From a bacterium (GTDB taxonomy: Bacteria > Acidobacteriota > Polarisedimenticolia > Polarisedimenticolales > Polarisedimenticolaceae): a stretch of DNA of 64,000 nt. The notes under the pieces are model-generated. The model was given only the letters and a program-made list of their open reading frames with translations. It had not been told where the DNA came from and did no database searches. Each line of letters opens with the position of its first letter. The first letter of the stretch is position 1. Below, piece by piece: positions 55,173-63,270 of the stretch. A program made the translations under genes and the position numbers. The stretch covers positions 54,649 to 118,648 of the forward strand of contig JAAELQ010000305.1 in NCBI GenBank assembly GCA_024226515.1, read 5' to 3'.

Positions 55173-55466
55173 TTGGCCTCGGAGAATCCACGCAAGCGTT
55201 TCGGAACCGCCCATCGGTCCATCGGGGACGAGGGGATGGTCGTCGATTCGGACAAGGCGCTGGTTCACGTGCTGAATCCGGTCGGCAACAGGATATTCGC
55301 GATGCTGGACGGGACCCATACCCTGGACGCGATCGCCGCTGCCGTCGCAGAAGAGTTCAACGTCCCGGCGGAGCAGGCCCGGCAGGATGTCGAGGCGTTC
55401 CTCGCGGAACTCGACAGCCAGGAGATGCTGGATCATTCCTCGGGCCAGCCGGCCGTCAAGGAGTAG
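55173..55466 (+). CDS. PqqD-like RiPP recognition protein
   Basis: 97 residues from TTG 55173 (AAGGGGGG upstream); the frame is open further upstream but that region lacks the family sequence. The PqqD/RRE winged helix shows ALVHVLNPVGNRIFAMLDGTHTLDAIAAAVAEEFNV, then a helical tail EQARQDVEAFLAELDS. Such domains bind the leader of a precursor peptide and present it to a modifying enzyme. Two bases before the radical SAM gene, so co-translated, as in PQQ and many RiPP loci. No other pqq genes are present. Confidence 0.85.
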   Translation: MASENPRKRFGTAHRSIGDEGMVVDSDKALVHVLNPVGNRIFAMLDGTHTLDAIAAAVAEEFNVPAEQARQDVEAFLAELDSQEMLDHSSGQPAVKE

Positions 55467-55468
55467 TC

Positions 55469-56554
55469 ATGAGCGACGCCGCACAACCCGAACAGCCGAA
55501 TCCCTACGTCCGGCTGAAGCGGAAGGCGTTTGCCGAAGCGCTTCCGCTGAGCTGCCAACTCGAGATCACGTACCGCTGCAATCACCTGTGTACGTTCTGC
55601 TACAACTCGCCGAGCGGGCAGCGCGAGATGACGACCGAGCAGATCTTCGAGGCCCTGCGCAAGATCGCCGACCTGGGCGTGCTCTACATGACCCTGACCG
55701 GCGGCGAGGCGATGTGCCACAAGGACTTCTTCAAGATCGCTCGAGAGGTTCGCCGTCTGGGGATGGCCCTGCGAATCTACTCCAACGGCTATCTGCTGGC
55801 CGACAAGCGGATGGTGCGCCGGATCAAGGAGCTCAGCCCGTTCGAGGTCGAGATCTCGCTGCACGGCGCCCGGGCGGAGACCCACGAGGCGTTGACACGC
55901 ATCAAGGGCTCCCATGAGAAGACCCTGAAGGCCATCGAGAACCTCAGCGAGGCCGGCATCAAGGTCAACATCAAGTGTCCGATCACTCGCGCCAACCAGG
56001 ACGAGCTGTTCGACATCCGGGACATCGGCGAGAAGCACGGCTACCGGGTGACCTTCGACGCCGTGATCACGCCCAAGGACGACGGCAACCAGGATCCGCT
56101 GGCGCTGCGGGCGGATGACGAATTCTTACAAAAATACTGGGGAGAGTGGTATCAGGAGCTCCATCGCGGCCAGTTGCCGCCCCGCGCCAACCACTGCGCG
56201 GGCGACAGCGAAGCCAACTGCGGCACGGCCAGGGGCGGCTTCACCGTCGACCCCTACGGCAACGTGCTGCCGTGCGTGGCCTTCCGCCGCAAGGCGGCAA
56301 ATGTCCTCGAAGTCGACGATCTAAAGGAAATCTGGTTTACTTCCCCCGTGCTCAACGAGGTCCGTGAGCTGGCCGTGTCGGCCCGAGAGGCCCTGGACGG
56401 CCACGAGGACGGGAAGTACTTCACCTTTTGTCTGGGCGTCGCAGAGACGCAGACAGGCGATCCTCTCGGCCTCTACCCGCAGGCCGAGGTCAACGCCAAG
56501 GCCGTACGGCGGAACTACGAGTTACTTCAGATTGAGGATTCGAAAGCGAGCTAA
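55469..56554 (+). CDS. Radical SAM enzyme with Cys-rich SPASM/twitch-like C-terminus
   Basis: 361 residues. The radical SAM motif CNHLCTFC puts cluster ligands at Cys37, 41 and 44; GGE at 78-80 binds SAM. C-terminal Cys243, 251, 269 and 321 suggest one auxiliary iron-sulfur cluster, like the short SPASM/twitch of RiPP-modifying enzymes (ranthipeptide, sactipeptide or PqqE-related). It could install C-H-derived bonds in a peptide. It sits between a PqqD homologue and a peptide ORF. The full SPASM seven-Cys pattern is not present, so exact chemistry is open. Confidence 0.88.
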   Translation: MSDAAQPEQPNPYVRLKRKAFAEALPLSCQLEITYRCNHLCTFCYNSPSGQREMTTEQIFEALRKIADLGVLYMTLTGGEAMCHKDFFKIAREVRRLGMALRIYSNGYLLADKRMVRRIKELSPFEVEISLHGARAETHEALTRIKGSHEKTLKAIENLSEAGIKVNIKCPITRANQDELFDIRDIGEKHGYRVTFDAVITPKDDGNQDPLALRADDEFLQKYWGEWYQELHRGQLPPRANHCAGDSEANCGTARGGFTVDPYGNVLPCVAFRRKAANVLEVDDLKEIWFTSPVLNEVRELAVSAREALDGHEDGKYFTFCLGVAETQTGDPLGLYPQAEVNAKAVRRNYELLQIEDSKAS

Positions 56555-56561
56555 TTTCTGC

Positions 56562-56590
56562 TTGAAAAGGCCGTGAGAGCGGCGTATACC
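56562..56590 (+). promoter_or_regulatory. Strong candidate promoter for the precursor peptide
   Basis: TTGAAA (56562-56567) and TATACC (56585-56590) are 17 bases apart, beginning eight bases after the radical SAM stop. The match is among the best in the window and would give the peptide its own, stronger transcription, as expected for a RiPP substrate. Confidence 0.55.
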
Positions 56591-56600
56591 TAAGCGCGGG

Positions 56601-56644
56601 TCGCATACCGTGACCCGGTGAGGAACCGTAACCCGAGTATGCGA
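56601..56644 (+). repeat. Inverted repeat in the precursor peptide leader
   Basis: TCGCATAC (56601-56608) and GTATGCGA (56637-56644) are perfect 8-bp arms around a 28-base loop that contains two near-identical CCGTRACCCG copies. It lies between the promoter and the ribosome binding site, so it can be a regulatory RNA fold or an operator. Confidence 0.5.
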
Positions 56645-56673
56645 ACTCAATCCAACCACTCAGGGGGAGGCGA

Positions 56674-56790
56674 ATGAAGAAGATCTATGAGAGGCCGGCC
56701 ATCATCCACACCGAGAAGCTCGAGGCTCGTGCGGTTAGCTGCGCGAAAGCCGATGACAATGTGTGCGGAGCCGGACCGCTTCAGAGCTAA
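56674..56790 (+). CDS. Candidate RiPP precursor peptide (38 aa)
   Basis: 38 residues from ATG 56674 with GGGGGAGG ending three bases upstream, unusually strong for this genome. The N-terminal MKKIYERPAIIHTEKLEARA is a leader-like amphipathic stretch; the rest holds Cys23, Cys31, Asp27-Asp28 and ends GAGPLQS with a C-terminal Ser. Short, Cys-containing, next to a PqqD homologue and a radical SAM enzyme, with its own promoter: the features of a ribosomally made, post-translationally modified peptide. It is missed by typical length cut-offs. The modification is unknown. Confidence 0.75.
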   Translation: MKKIYERPAIIHTEKLEARAVSCAKADDNVCGAGPLQS

Positions 56791-56809
56791 CGTTACGTCA
56801 GGCGCTTGC

Positions 56810-56831
56810 GGTGCGGCTTACACGCCGCACC
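56810..56831 (+). terminator. Hairpin after the precursor peptide gene
   Basis: Perfect 8-bp stem GGTGCGGC (56810-56817) / GCCGCACC (56824-56831), loop of six, 20 bases after the peptide stop and 25 before the protease start. No T-tract follows, so it may be a partial terminator or RNA stabiliser that keeps the peptide transcript separate. Confidence 0.5.
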
Positions 56832-56855
56832 CGCCAAGTGCCAAGTGTGGGAGCG

Positions 56856-59800
56856 ATGAAACACCTGCTCGCACGCGGCGTCGGCATCTTGCTGATTGTC
56901 GCCACTACGACAGCATCGTTACCCGCGCTAGCTCAGGTGGGGGAATCGTCGGGGCTTGCCCACTACGGTTTCCGGGCGGTGACTCCACCCTTTGAGCTGG
57001 ACGGGCAACCGGACGGCTCACACGTAATCAAAGTCGAGGGCTTCGGGGCGCACCAGCGGCGCCTCGGAGCCCCTGATGTTCCACACAAAACCTACCTCGT
57101 TGCCGTTCCGGCCGGATCCGTTCCGCGCCTGGAGTACACGGTCGGCGGGGAAGAGTTGTATCCGGGCGTCCTGCCGAGCCCGGTACCACGGCCGGTTGAC
57201 GAAGCCGGCGCGGGCGACCTCCTCGAGTTCGACCGTGTCGCCGCCGCGGCGACCGTCCGCCAACGCTTCGAATTCGACCCGGCGATCTACGGGGGCAAGC
57301 AGAGCTTCCCGAGCGAGGTCGCCTGGCTCGGTCGCGTCGGCGTCCTGCGCGATCAGCGCTACGTCGAGGTCCACGTCGCGCCCCTGCGCTTCGACCCGTC
57401 GATCGACGGGCTCAAACGCGCGCACCACGTCGACATCGTGGTGCACTTCGACGGCGGAGACCCCGCGGGGGATTACGCGTCCGACCCGCGCTTCGAGAGC
57501 GTCTACGCCGATGCCTTCGTCAACTATTCCCAGGGCAAGCGATTCCGGCTCGACCGCAACTCGACGGGTCCCGACGACTGGTCCGCGCCGCGTCGCGAGC
57601 CCGGAGCCGCCGGACGCCTCGACCGGGCGCCGGACGTCCAGGCGCTGAGCTCCGGCGGGCCGACTCCACGGCTGCGCATCCGGATCCAGGAGCGCGGCCT
57701 GATCCGTCTGGACCACCCGCTGCTGCAGGCGTCCGGGATTACCGCCCACCCGATCTCCCACTGGTACCTCGAGAACCGCGGTGTCCAGGTGCCGCTGCGC
57801 ATCGTCGACGACGGGAACGACCTGCTGGGCGTCGCCGACTCGGTCCTGTTCTACGCCGAGAACCTCGACGACGAACCCAAGACCGTACTCAACACGGACT
57901 TTCCCGGTTCGCCCTTCGACCTGTTCGAGTACCGCGACTTCACGGACGAGAATACGTACTTCCTCAGCGTGGCCGGCTCGGCTCAGAGCGCGATGGCCGA
58001 ACTGGACGTCTCGCCGAGCAACCTGCTCACGCCGCCCGACTCTTTCACCGAGGTGGCGCACGTCGAATCGGATCACCCCTTCGGCTGGCGTCCGATCGGC
58101 GGGGCCGATCCGTGGTACTGGTGGCCCTCGATCTCCAACGTCGGAACGCCCTCGCGGATCGACGAGGTCCCGCTGCCTGGCCTGTACTCGACGACCGCGA
58201 GTCTCGACGTGACGGTGCAGATGCGCGGCGTCTCCGGAACCGGTGAGGATCCGGACCACCCGATCCGCGTCACGCTCAAGAACGCGCTGCTGGACACGCT
58301 CGACTTCGTCGACGGATCGTTCGACGGCCGGACGCTGCACACGCAGCAGCTCGCCTGGAATCACGTCTCCGGACCGGGGATGCTCGAGCCGGCCAAGGTC
58401 GAACTGACCTGCCTCGATCCCCCCACCGGACGCAACGACGTCATCCTGGATTACATCGAGGTCGAGTACCCGCGCTCGTTCGCGGCGATCGGCGACCAGC
58501 TGCTGATCAACTGGCCGAACGCCGACGCCGAGTTCGTCGTGACCGGACTCAGCGTCGACGATCCCGACGTCTACGAGGTGACGAAGATCGACGGGACCGA
58601 GGTCATTACGGCCACGCGTCTCACCGGCGGAGTGCCCAGCGGGGCCGGGCCGTTCTCTTTCCGCTTCGAGATCGCGGAGGATCCGGGGATGGCGCTCGAC
58701 CAGACGCGCCGTTTCCTCGTCGTCGCCGATGGTGTCGTACCGACGCTCGACGCGATGAACCTCGGCGCGGACCTCGTCTCCGACCTTCGGCTAAACTCTA
58801 ACCAGGCCGACATGGTCGTCATCGCGCACCCGGATCTCGTCTCGACGCTGCCGGGCTCCGAGCTCTCGCTGCTGCTGGCGCATCGTGCCAGCGCCGCGGG
58901 CGGCAACGTCACCTCGAAGGTCGCGTGGATCCAGGACGTCTACGACGAGTTCGGCCACGGTATTCCCGGGACGCAGCCGATCCGCGAGTTCATCCGCTAC
59001 GTCCTGTCCGACGCGCCGGGAGAAGGCTGGGCCGATCCGCGGCCCGCGTACGTCCTGCTGATCGGCGACTCGAGCTACGAGTTCAAGGCGGGAACCGCCG
59101 AGGGCACGTACATCCCGACGCAGATCCTGTTCAAGGACGACCCGATCCTCGGCTACTACGCCAGCGACAGCATCATGGCCGCGGTCATCGGCGACGACGA
59201 CCATCCGGACCTCGAGATCGGGCGTATCCCGGCGAGAACCTCCGGCGAAGCCGACGTCGTTATCGCGAAGATCCGCAGCTACGAGACCGTCTCGCCCGCC
59301 GGCGACTGGCGCAACCACGCGTTGCTCATCTCCGACCGCGGCTCGGACGGCGAGGGCGACCTCGACTTCGAGATGACGAACGACCAGGCCATCGGTTACA
59401 TCGAGGATCCGGGCTACACGTCGCGCCACCTCAAGTACTTCACGGACTACTACGACAATCCGGGCGTCACCGACCCCATCGGCGACATGAACATCGACAT
59501 CAAGGCGGCCGTCAACGGCGACGACGCGTACGACGGCGCCTCGGTCCTGCAGTACGGCGGGCACGGCAACTCGTACTTCTGGTCGAACGACGGCTTCCTG
59601 CAGGTCTGGGATCAAGAGAACCCGGACACCGACGACCTGACGAACTCTCCGGAGCTGCCGTGGCTCATGGCGCACAACTGCCTCACGGGTTCGTTCCACG
59701 AGAAGAGTCTCGCCTCGATGGGCGAGAACTGGCTCAAGCGCGACGTCGGCGGTGCCGTAGGCGTCTTCTCTCCGGCCGCGCTCTCGTTCAACGCGATCGG

Positions 59801-61160
59801 AAACATCGTGACGGACGTGATCTGGGACGCCATGTACGGCGCCCGCCGCGAGCGCGTCGTCGGTAACCTGGCAGCGCTGACCCACGCGGCCCTGTGCACC
59901 GATTCGATCGAGGCCTGCCAGAGCTACATCGTCCAGGGCGATCCCGCGATGCGGATCGGTCTGCGCCTCACGGAGCCGGCGACGAACGTGAGCGCGACGC
60001 CGGGCAACGTGCAGGTGACGATCGACTGGACGGCGAGCGACACCCCGGACGCCGAGTATCTCGTCTATCGCACGTCCGACCTGCTCAACGCGAACTACAT
60101 TCTGCGAACGCCTTCGCCGATCGACGCCACGCAGTACGTCGACACGCTCGTGACCAACAACGAGATCTACTACTACTACGTCGTTGCGGTGGATCCCGAG
60201 GGATTCCGCAGCGCCTGGTCGCATCTCAACAGCGACTGCGACAACGGCCCCGACTGCCTGATCGCGATCCCGACGAACCCGGACCCGCCGAGCATCCCGT
60301 CGGGGCTCGCCATCGGCGACCCCGGCCAGGGGACCCAGTTGCGTCTCGATTGGACGACGAACCCCGAGCCCGACGTCGAGTTCTACACGGTGCACTACGG
60401 CACCGCGCCAGGCGACTACTCGGTCACGCTGCCGATCGGCAACACGAACACCGCGATCATCACCGGGCTGACCGAAGGGCAGGAGTACTACTTCGCGATC
60501 TCGGCGACGAACACTTCGGACAAGACGTCGGCAGTGTCGAACGAGGTAATCGACTTCCCGAAGGTGGCTCGCGGGCTCCGCGCTCCGCGTTTCATCGAGG
60601 ACCTCTTCGTCCGCCCCTCGGGCAACGACATGAAGCTCGAGTGGACCGAGGTGACGTCCGACATCTTCGGCAAGCCGAAGAGCGTGGACATTTACGAGGT
60701 GTTCCGCGGCGAGGTGCCGAACTTCAGCGCCGGCGGACTGACGAAGATCGGACAGTGCTCGGCTCCGTGCAACGAGTTCTTCGACGCCGGCGCGGCCCTG
60801 GCCTCCGCGAGCTACTACTACCGCGTCCTCGCCGTGGACGGGGACGGGACGCCGAGCGGGTTCGGCTCCGAGCTGCCCGGCTGGACCGACCTGTCCGGAC
60901 AGACGGTGGACGTGCTGACCGGCGAGATCCTGTTGCAGTGGACGCCCGTCACGCTCACCGTCGACGGACGCCCCACCACGATCAAGCACTACCTGCTCTA
61001 CGCGGCCGACGCGCCCTTTACCCGCGAGGACATCCGCGACGGATCGGGTCCGGCGCCGGTGATCGTCGAGGGCACCTCGACCCAGTTCACGCCGCCCGGC
61101 CAGTCCCGCTATTATTCGGTCTTGGCGGTGGACGCCTGGGACAACCTCAGCCCGTTCTGA
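56856..61160 (+). CDS. Exported C25-family (gingipain-like) cysteine peptidase with fibronectin-like repeats
   Basis: 1434 residues from ATG 56856 with signal peptide (hydrophobic about 7-25, ending LPALAQ). A long N-terminal prodomain-like region (about 30-600) leads to the C25 catalytic domain: His903 in GGHGNSYFW and Cys942 in AHNCLTGSF match the gingipain His-Cys dyad. Two or three fibronectin-III-like modules follow (SIPSGLAIGDPGQ, GLTEGQEYYF). There is no visible type IX sorting tail. Probably secreted or surface proteolysis; a role as leader peptidase of the upstream peptide is speculative. Confidence 0.85.
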   Translation: MKHLLARGVGILLIVATTTASLPALAQVGESSGLAHYGFRAVTPPFELDGQPDGSHVIKVEGFGAHQRRLGAPDVPHKTYLVAVPAGSVPRLEYTVGGEELYPGVLPSPVPRPVDEAGAGDLLEFDRVAAAATVRQRFEFDPAIYGGKQSFPSEVAWLGRVGVLRDQRYVEVHVAPLRFDPSIDGLKRAHHVDIVVHFDGGDPAGDYASDPRFESVYADAFVNYSQGKRFRLDRNSTGPDDWSAPRREPGAAGRLDRAPDVQALSSGGPTPRLRIRIQERGLIRLDHPLLQASGITAHPISHWYLENRGVQVPLRIVDDGNDLLGVADSVLFYAENLDDEPKTVLNTDFPGSPFDLFEYRDFTDENTYFLSVAGSAQSAMAELDVSPSNLLTPPDSFTEVAHVESDHPFGWRPIGGADPWYWWPSISNVGTPSRIDEVPLPGLYSTTASLDVTVQMRGVSGTGEDPDHPIRVTLKNALLDTLDFVDGSFDGRTLHTQQLAWNHVSGPGMLEPAKVELTCLDPPTGRNDVILDYIEVEYPRSFAAIGDQLLINWPNADAEFVVTGLSVDDPDVYEVTKIDGTEVITATRLTGGVPSGAGPFSFRFEIAEDPGMALDQTRRFLVVADGVVPTLDAMNLGADLVSDLRLNSNQADMVVIAHPDLVSTLPGSELSLLLAHRASAAGGNVTSKVAWIQDVYDEFGHGIPGTQPIREFIRYVLSDAPGEGWADPRPAYVLLIGDSSYEFKAGTAEGTYIPTQILFKDDPILGYYASDSIMAAVIGDDDHPDLEIGRIPARTSGEADVVIAKIRSYETVSPAGDWRNHALLISDRGSDGEGDLDFEMTNDQAIGYIEDPGYTSRHLKYFTDYYDNPGVTDPIGDMNIDIKAAVNGDDAYDGASVLQYGGHGNSYFWSNDGFLQVWDQENPDTDDLTNSPELPWLMAHNCLTGSFHEKSLASMGENWLKRDVGGAVGVFSPAALSFNAIGNIVTDVIWDAMYGARRERVVGNLAALTHAALCTDSIEACQSYIVQGDPAMRIGLRLTEPATNVSATPGNVQVTIDWTASDTPDAEYLVYRTSDLLNANYILRTPSPIDATQYVDTLVTNNEIYYYYVVAVDPEGFRSAWSHLNSDCDNGPDCLIAIPTNPDPPSIPSGLAIGDPGQGTQLRLDWTTNPEPDVEFYTVHYGTAPGDYSVTLPIGNTNTAIITGLTEGQEYYFAISATNTSDKTSAVSNEVIDFPKVARGLRAPRFIEDLFVRPSGNDMKLEWTEVTSDIFGKPKSVDIYEVFRGEVPNFSAGGLTKIGQCSAPCNEFFDAGAALASASYYYRVLAVDGDGTPSGFGSELPGWTDLSGQTVDVLTGEILLQWTPVTLTVDGRPTTIKHYLLYAADAPFTREDIRDGSGPAPVIVEGTSTQFTPPGQSRYYSVLAVDAWDNLSPF

Positions 61161-61206
61161 TCCGCCCAAGTGGCCGGCGCGCCCGCCGGGCGGAGCCAGT
61201 GCAGGC

Positions 61207-61782
61207 GTGGACCCGATCGACCACGACGAGAAGCGAGACCGTGCGCTGATCGAGGCCGCTCTCGACGGCGACGTGCGCGCCCTCGAGCAGCTCCTTCTCG
61301 CGCACGAGAGCCGCGTCCTTCGCGTTCTGCGCTTGATGGGGGTGACGGCCGCGGACCGCGAGGACGTGGCGCAGGAAGTGTTCCTGCGGGTATTCCGTCA
61401 TCTCTCCCGCTTCCGTCGCGGACACGCCTTCGGCGGCTGGATCTACCGCATCACGGTCAACGCGGCCCACGATCACCGTAAGAAGGCCGGAGCCCGTCGG
61501 CGCAGCGAGGCTGCGTGGGACAGCGACCTGGACGAAGCCCCCGACGAAGGGCCGGATCCGGCGGAGGCCGCGAGCCGGGCGGAGCGTGCTCGGCGCCTGG
61601 AGCAGGCCGTCGAGCAGCTCAGCGAGCGCGAGCGGGAGGCGTTCGTCCTCTGCGAGCTCGAGGGACTCGAAACACGCCAAGTGGCCCAGGCTCTTGGAGT
61701 TACGTCGATCACGGTCCGCCGGCACCTCAGCCGGGCCCGGCGCCGGTTGCAGCGAATTCTCGCCGAGGAAAAAAAAAGTTAG
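61207..61782 (+). CDS. ECF-type RNA polymerase sigma factor
   Basis: 191 residues from GTG 61207. Sigma region 2 (LRLMGVTAADREDVAQEVFLRVFRHL, GGWIYRITVNAAHDH) and region 4 (QAVEQLSEREREAFVLCELEG, RQVAQALGVTSITVRRHLSRARRRL) are clear, joined by an acidic linker. It recruits polymerase to alternative promoters in response to envelope signals. The C-terminus ends EEKKS within a nine-A run. The following membrane protein may be its anti-sigma factor. Confidence 0.9.
   Translation: MDPIDHDEKRDRALIEAALDGDVRALEQLLLAHESRVLRVLRLMGVTAADREDVAQEVFLRVFRHLSRFRRGHAFGGWIYRITVNAAHDHRKKAGARRRSEAAWDSDLDEAPDEGPDPAEAASRAERARRLEQAVEQLSEREREAFVLCELEGLETRQVAQALGVTSITVRRHLSRARRRLQRILAEEKKS
61769..61777 (+). other. 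Nine-A homopolymer at the end of the ECF sigma gene
   Basis: A9 in a GC-rich gene, four codons from the stop, is a potential polymerase or ribosome slippage site. A shift into another frame would extend the protein by about 15 residues. It may also be a sequencing error hot spot. Confidence 0.45.
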
Positions 61783-61854
61783 CGCGGCGTTGAACGCTCG
61801 GGTGGGGGTCGAAGTAGTACTCCCTTGAAGGGGCATCCTTCGAGGAGACGCATC

Positions 61855-62331
61855 ATGATCGAGAAACTGCTCAAGCGACGCACCGAGACGGCCGGCAACG
61901 AGCTGGATCGGTCCGTCAACGACTGGCGGGCCAACCTGCCTGAAGAGCAACTGTCGCCCTCGACCCGCCAACGGATCCTGGCGCAGGCCATGCAGGCACA
62001 ACCGGTCTCCGCACCGGTCTTCCTGCCCGGACGGCGCCTGGTCCTGGCCGCGGCGGTCCCGGTCTTCGTCACCGCCTTGCTCGCGCTTGCGCTGATCACG
62101 ACCGGCGACGCTCCGGTTTCGCCGGAAAGTAGTGAAAGCGCCACCCTCACGGTGACTAAGAGTGGGGACGACGTCGTGTTCCGAATCGCCAACGGCGAGC
62201 GGGCACACCGCGTCTACCGCTCGAGCGAGCCGATGGATCTCGGAGATCAGCCCGCGTTCAAGACTGTGCGGGACGGTTTCCGCGACAGGCTCGACACCGG
62301 CGGCAGTGTCGTCTACTACCGGATCGACTGA
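61855..62331 (+). CDS. Small single-pass membrane protein, possible anti-sigma partner
   Basis: 158 residues from ATG 61855 (GAGGAGA upstream). A cytoplasmic N-terminal part of about 55 residues (helical, charged), one membrane helix (about 62-82, VLAAAVPVFVTALLALALI) and a periplasmic C-terminal domain of about 70 residues with beta-strand character (TVTKSGDDVVFRIANG). This layout and the gene order fit an ECF anti-sigma factor, though no zinc-binding ZAS motif is present. Not recognised as a known family. Confidence 0.6.
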   Translation: MIEKLLKRRTETAGNELDRSVNDWRANLPEEQLSPSTRQRILAQAMQAQPVSAPVFLPGRRLVLAAAVPVFVTALLALALITTGDAPVSPESSESATLTVTKSGDDVVFRIANGERAHRVYRSSEPMDLGDQPAFKTVRDGFRDRLDTGGSVVYYRID

Positions 62332-62432
62332 GGTTTTTTAAGTTGTTTAAGGGTTTTACAGTGTCAACGGATAAATCGGACGGTCACCCGCAACCGGGTG
62401 CTCGGAAAACCGCGATTCCGCGGATTCTCTGC

Positions 62433-62460
62433 TTGACGAACCCAGGCTTCCCGGTACATT
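62433..62460 (+). promoter_or_regulatory. Promoter candidate for the secreted repeat protein
   Basis: TTGACG (62433-62438) and TACATT (62455-62460) with 16-base spacing, 103 bases before the start codon. The 232-base gap also holds an AT-rich T-tract region right after the upstream stop (GGTTTTTTAAGTTGTTTAAGG). Confidence 0.5.
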
Positions 62461-62563
62461 TACGTTCGCCAAAAAAGCGGCGGGTGTCCCGGCGGGCTTT
62501 GGGGTCTGATGGAGAGCTTCGAGCCCTGGGTACCGGAATGACCCGGACCGTGGAGGAGATTTC

Positions 62564-63244
62564 ATGAGAAAGCAGACTTTCCTGGCGGTGGCTGTGGGGC
62601 TAACCGCACTACTCGTGGCTGGGGGTGTCCTCACCGCGTCGAACATGGGCTTCAAGAACAACTACCCCCTGGATGGTCCGGGCGTGAACGGCTCCGCGAG
62701 TGGCACCAGCAGCCTCGCGATGCCGTACAACCAGCAGACCAACATTCAGGTCGCCGAGGATCTCATCAACGACATCAACGCTACGGCCGGTTCCTCGGTC
62801 GTGTCCGCGGTCGCTCGTTGGGATTCCACTGCTGACGCGCCGGATGCCTACACCGGTTCCGCCGGTACGAACTTCAACATCGACGCGAAGCTCGGTTACT
62901 TCGCGACGGTCGGTTCGACGGTCAACTACATCATCGTCGGCTCGCACGATCCGTCGGCGACGATCGACCTCGACGGACCGGGAACGAACGGCTCGGCCTC
63001 CGGCACGACCCTGTGGTCCTTCCCGTACCACAGCACCGCCGCGAACGCCGAAGACCTGATCAACGAAGTCAACGGTCACGCCGGCAGCTCGGTCGTTTCG
63101 GCCGTCGCTCGTTGGGACAAGACTTCTGACGCTCCGGACGCCTACACGGGCTCCGCGGGCACGAACTTCAACACGGTTCCGGGCGAAGCCTACTTCTTCA
63201 CGGTTGGCTCCGACGTTACCGGTTGGGCACCTGACCACTACTAA
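62564..63244 (+). CDS. Secreted protein with two roughly 100-residue repeats
   Basis: 226 residues from ATG 62564 with GGAGGA upstream. A signal peptide (hydrophobic about 6-24) precedes two copies of a 98-100-residue unit, each with DGPGxNGSASGT, an AEDLIN helix, GSSVVSAVARWD, DAPDAYTGSAGTNFN and a Tyr/Phe-rich VGS end. The first unit ends IIVGSHDPS. The pattern resembles repeats in surface proteins of Acidobacteriota-like genomes, function unknown. It follows an ECF sigma unit and precedes another secreted protein, suggesting an export regulon. Confidence 0.75.
   Translation: MRKQTFLAVAVGLTALLVAGGVLTASNMGFKNNYPLDGPGVNGSASGTSSLAMPYNQQTNIQVAEDLINDINATAGSSVVSAVARWDSTADAPDAYTGSAGTNFNIDAKLGYFATVGSTVNYIIVGSHDPSATIDLDGPGTNGSASGTTLWSFPYHSTAANAEDLINEVNGHAGSSVVSAVARWDKTSDAPDAYTGSAGTNFNTVPGEAYFFTVGSDVTGWAPDHY
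62672..63241 (+). repeat. Two tandem coding repeats of about 300 bp
   Basis: Unit 1 starts at 62672 and unit 2 at 62972, each opening with the codons for DGPG-NGSASGT; blocks such as GSSVVSAVARWD recur 294 bases apart. The copies are clearly diverged but share long near-identical stretches, pointing to intragenic duplication. Confidence 0.7.
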
Positions 63245-63270
63245 TTCTCAGCGCAGGAGGAGTTTGGAAG

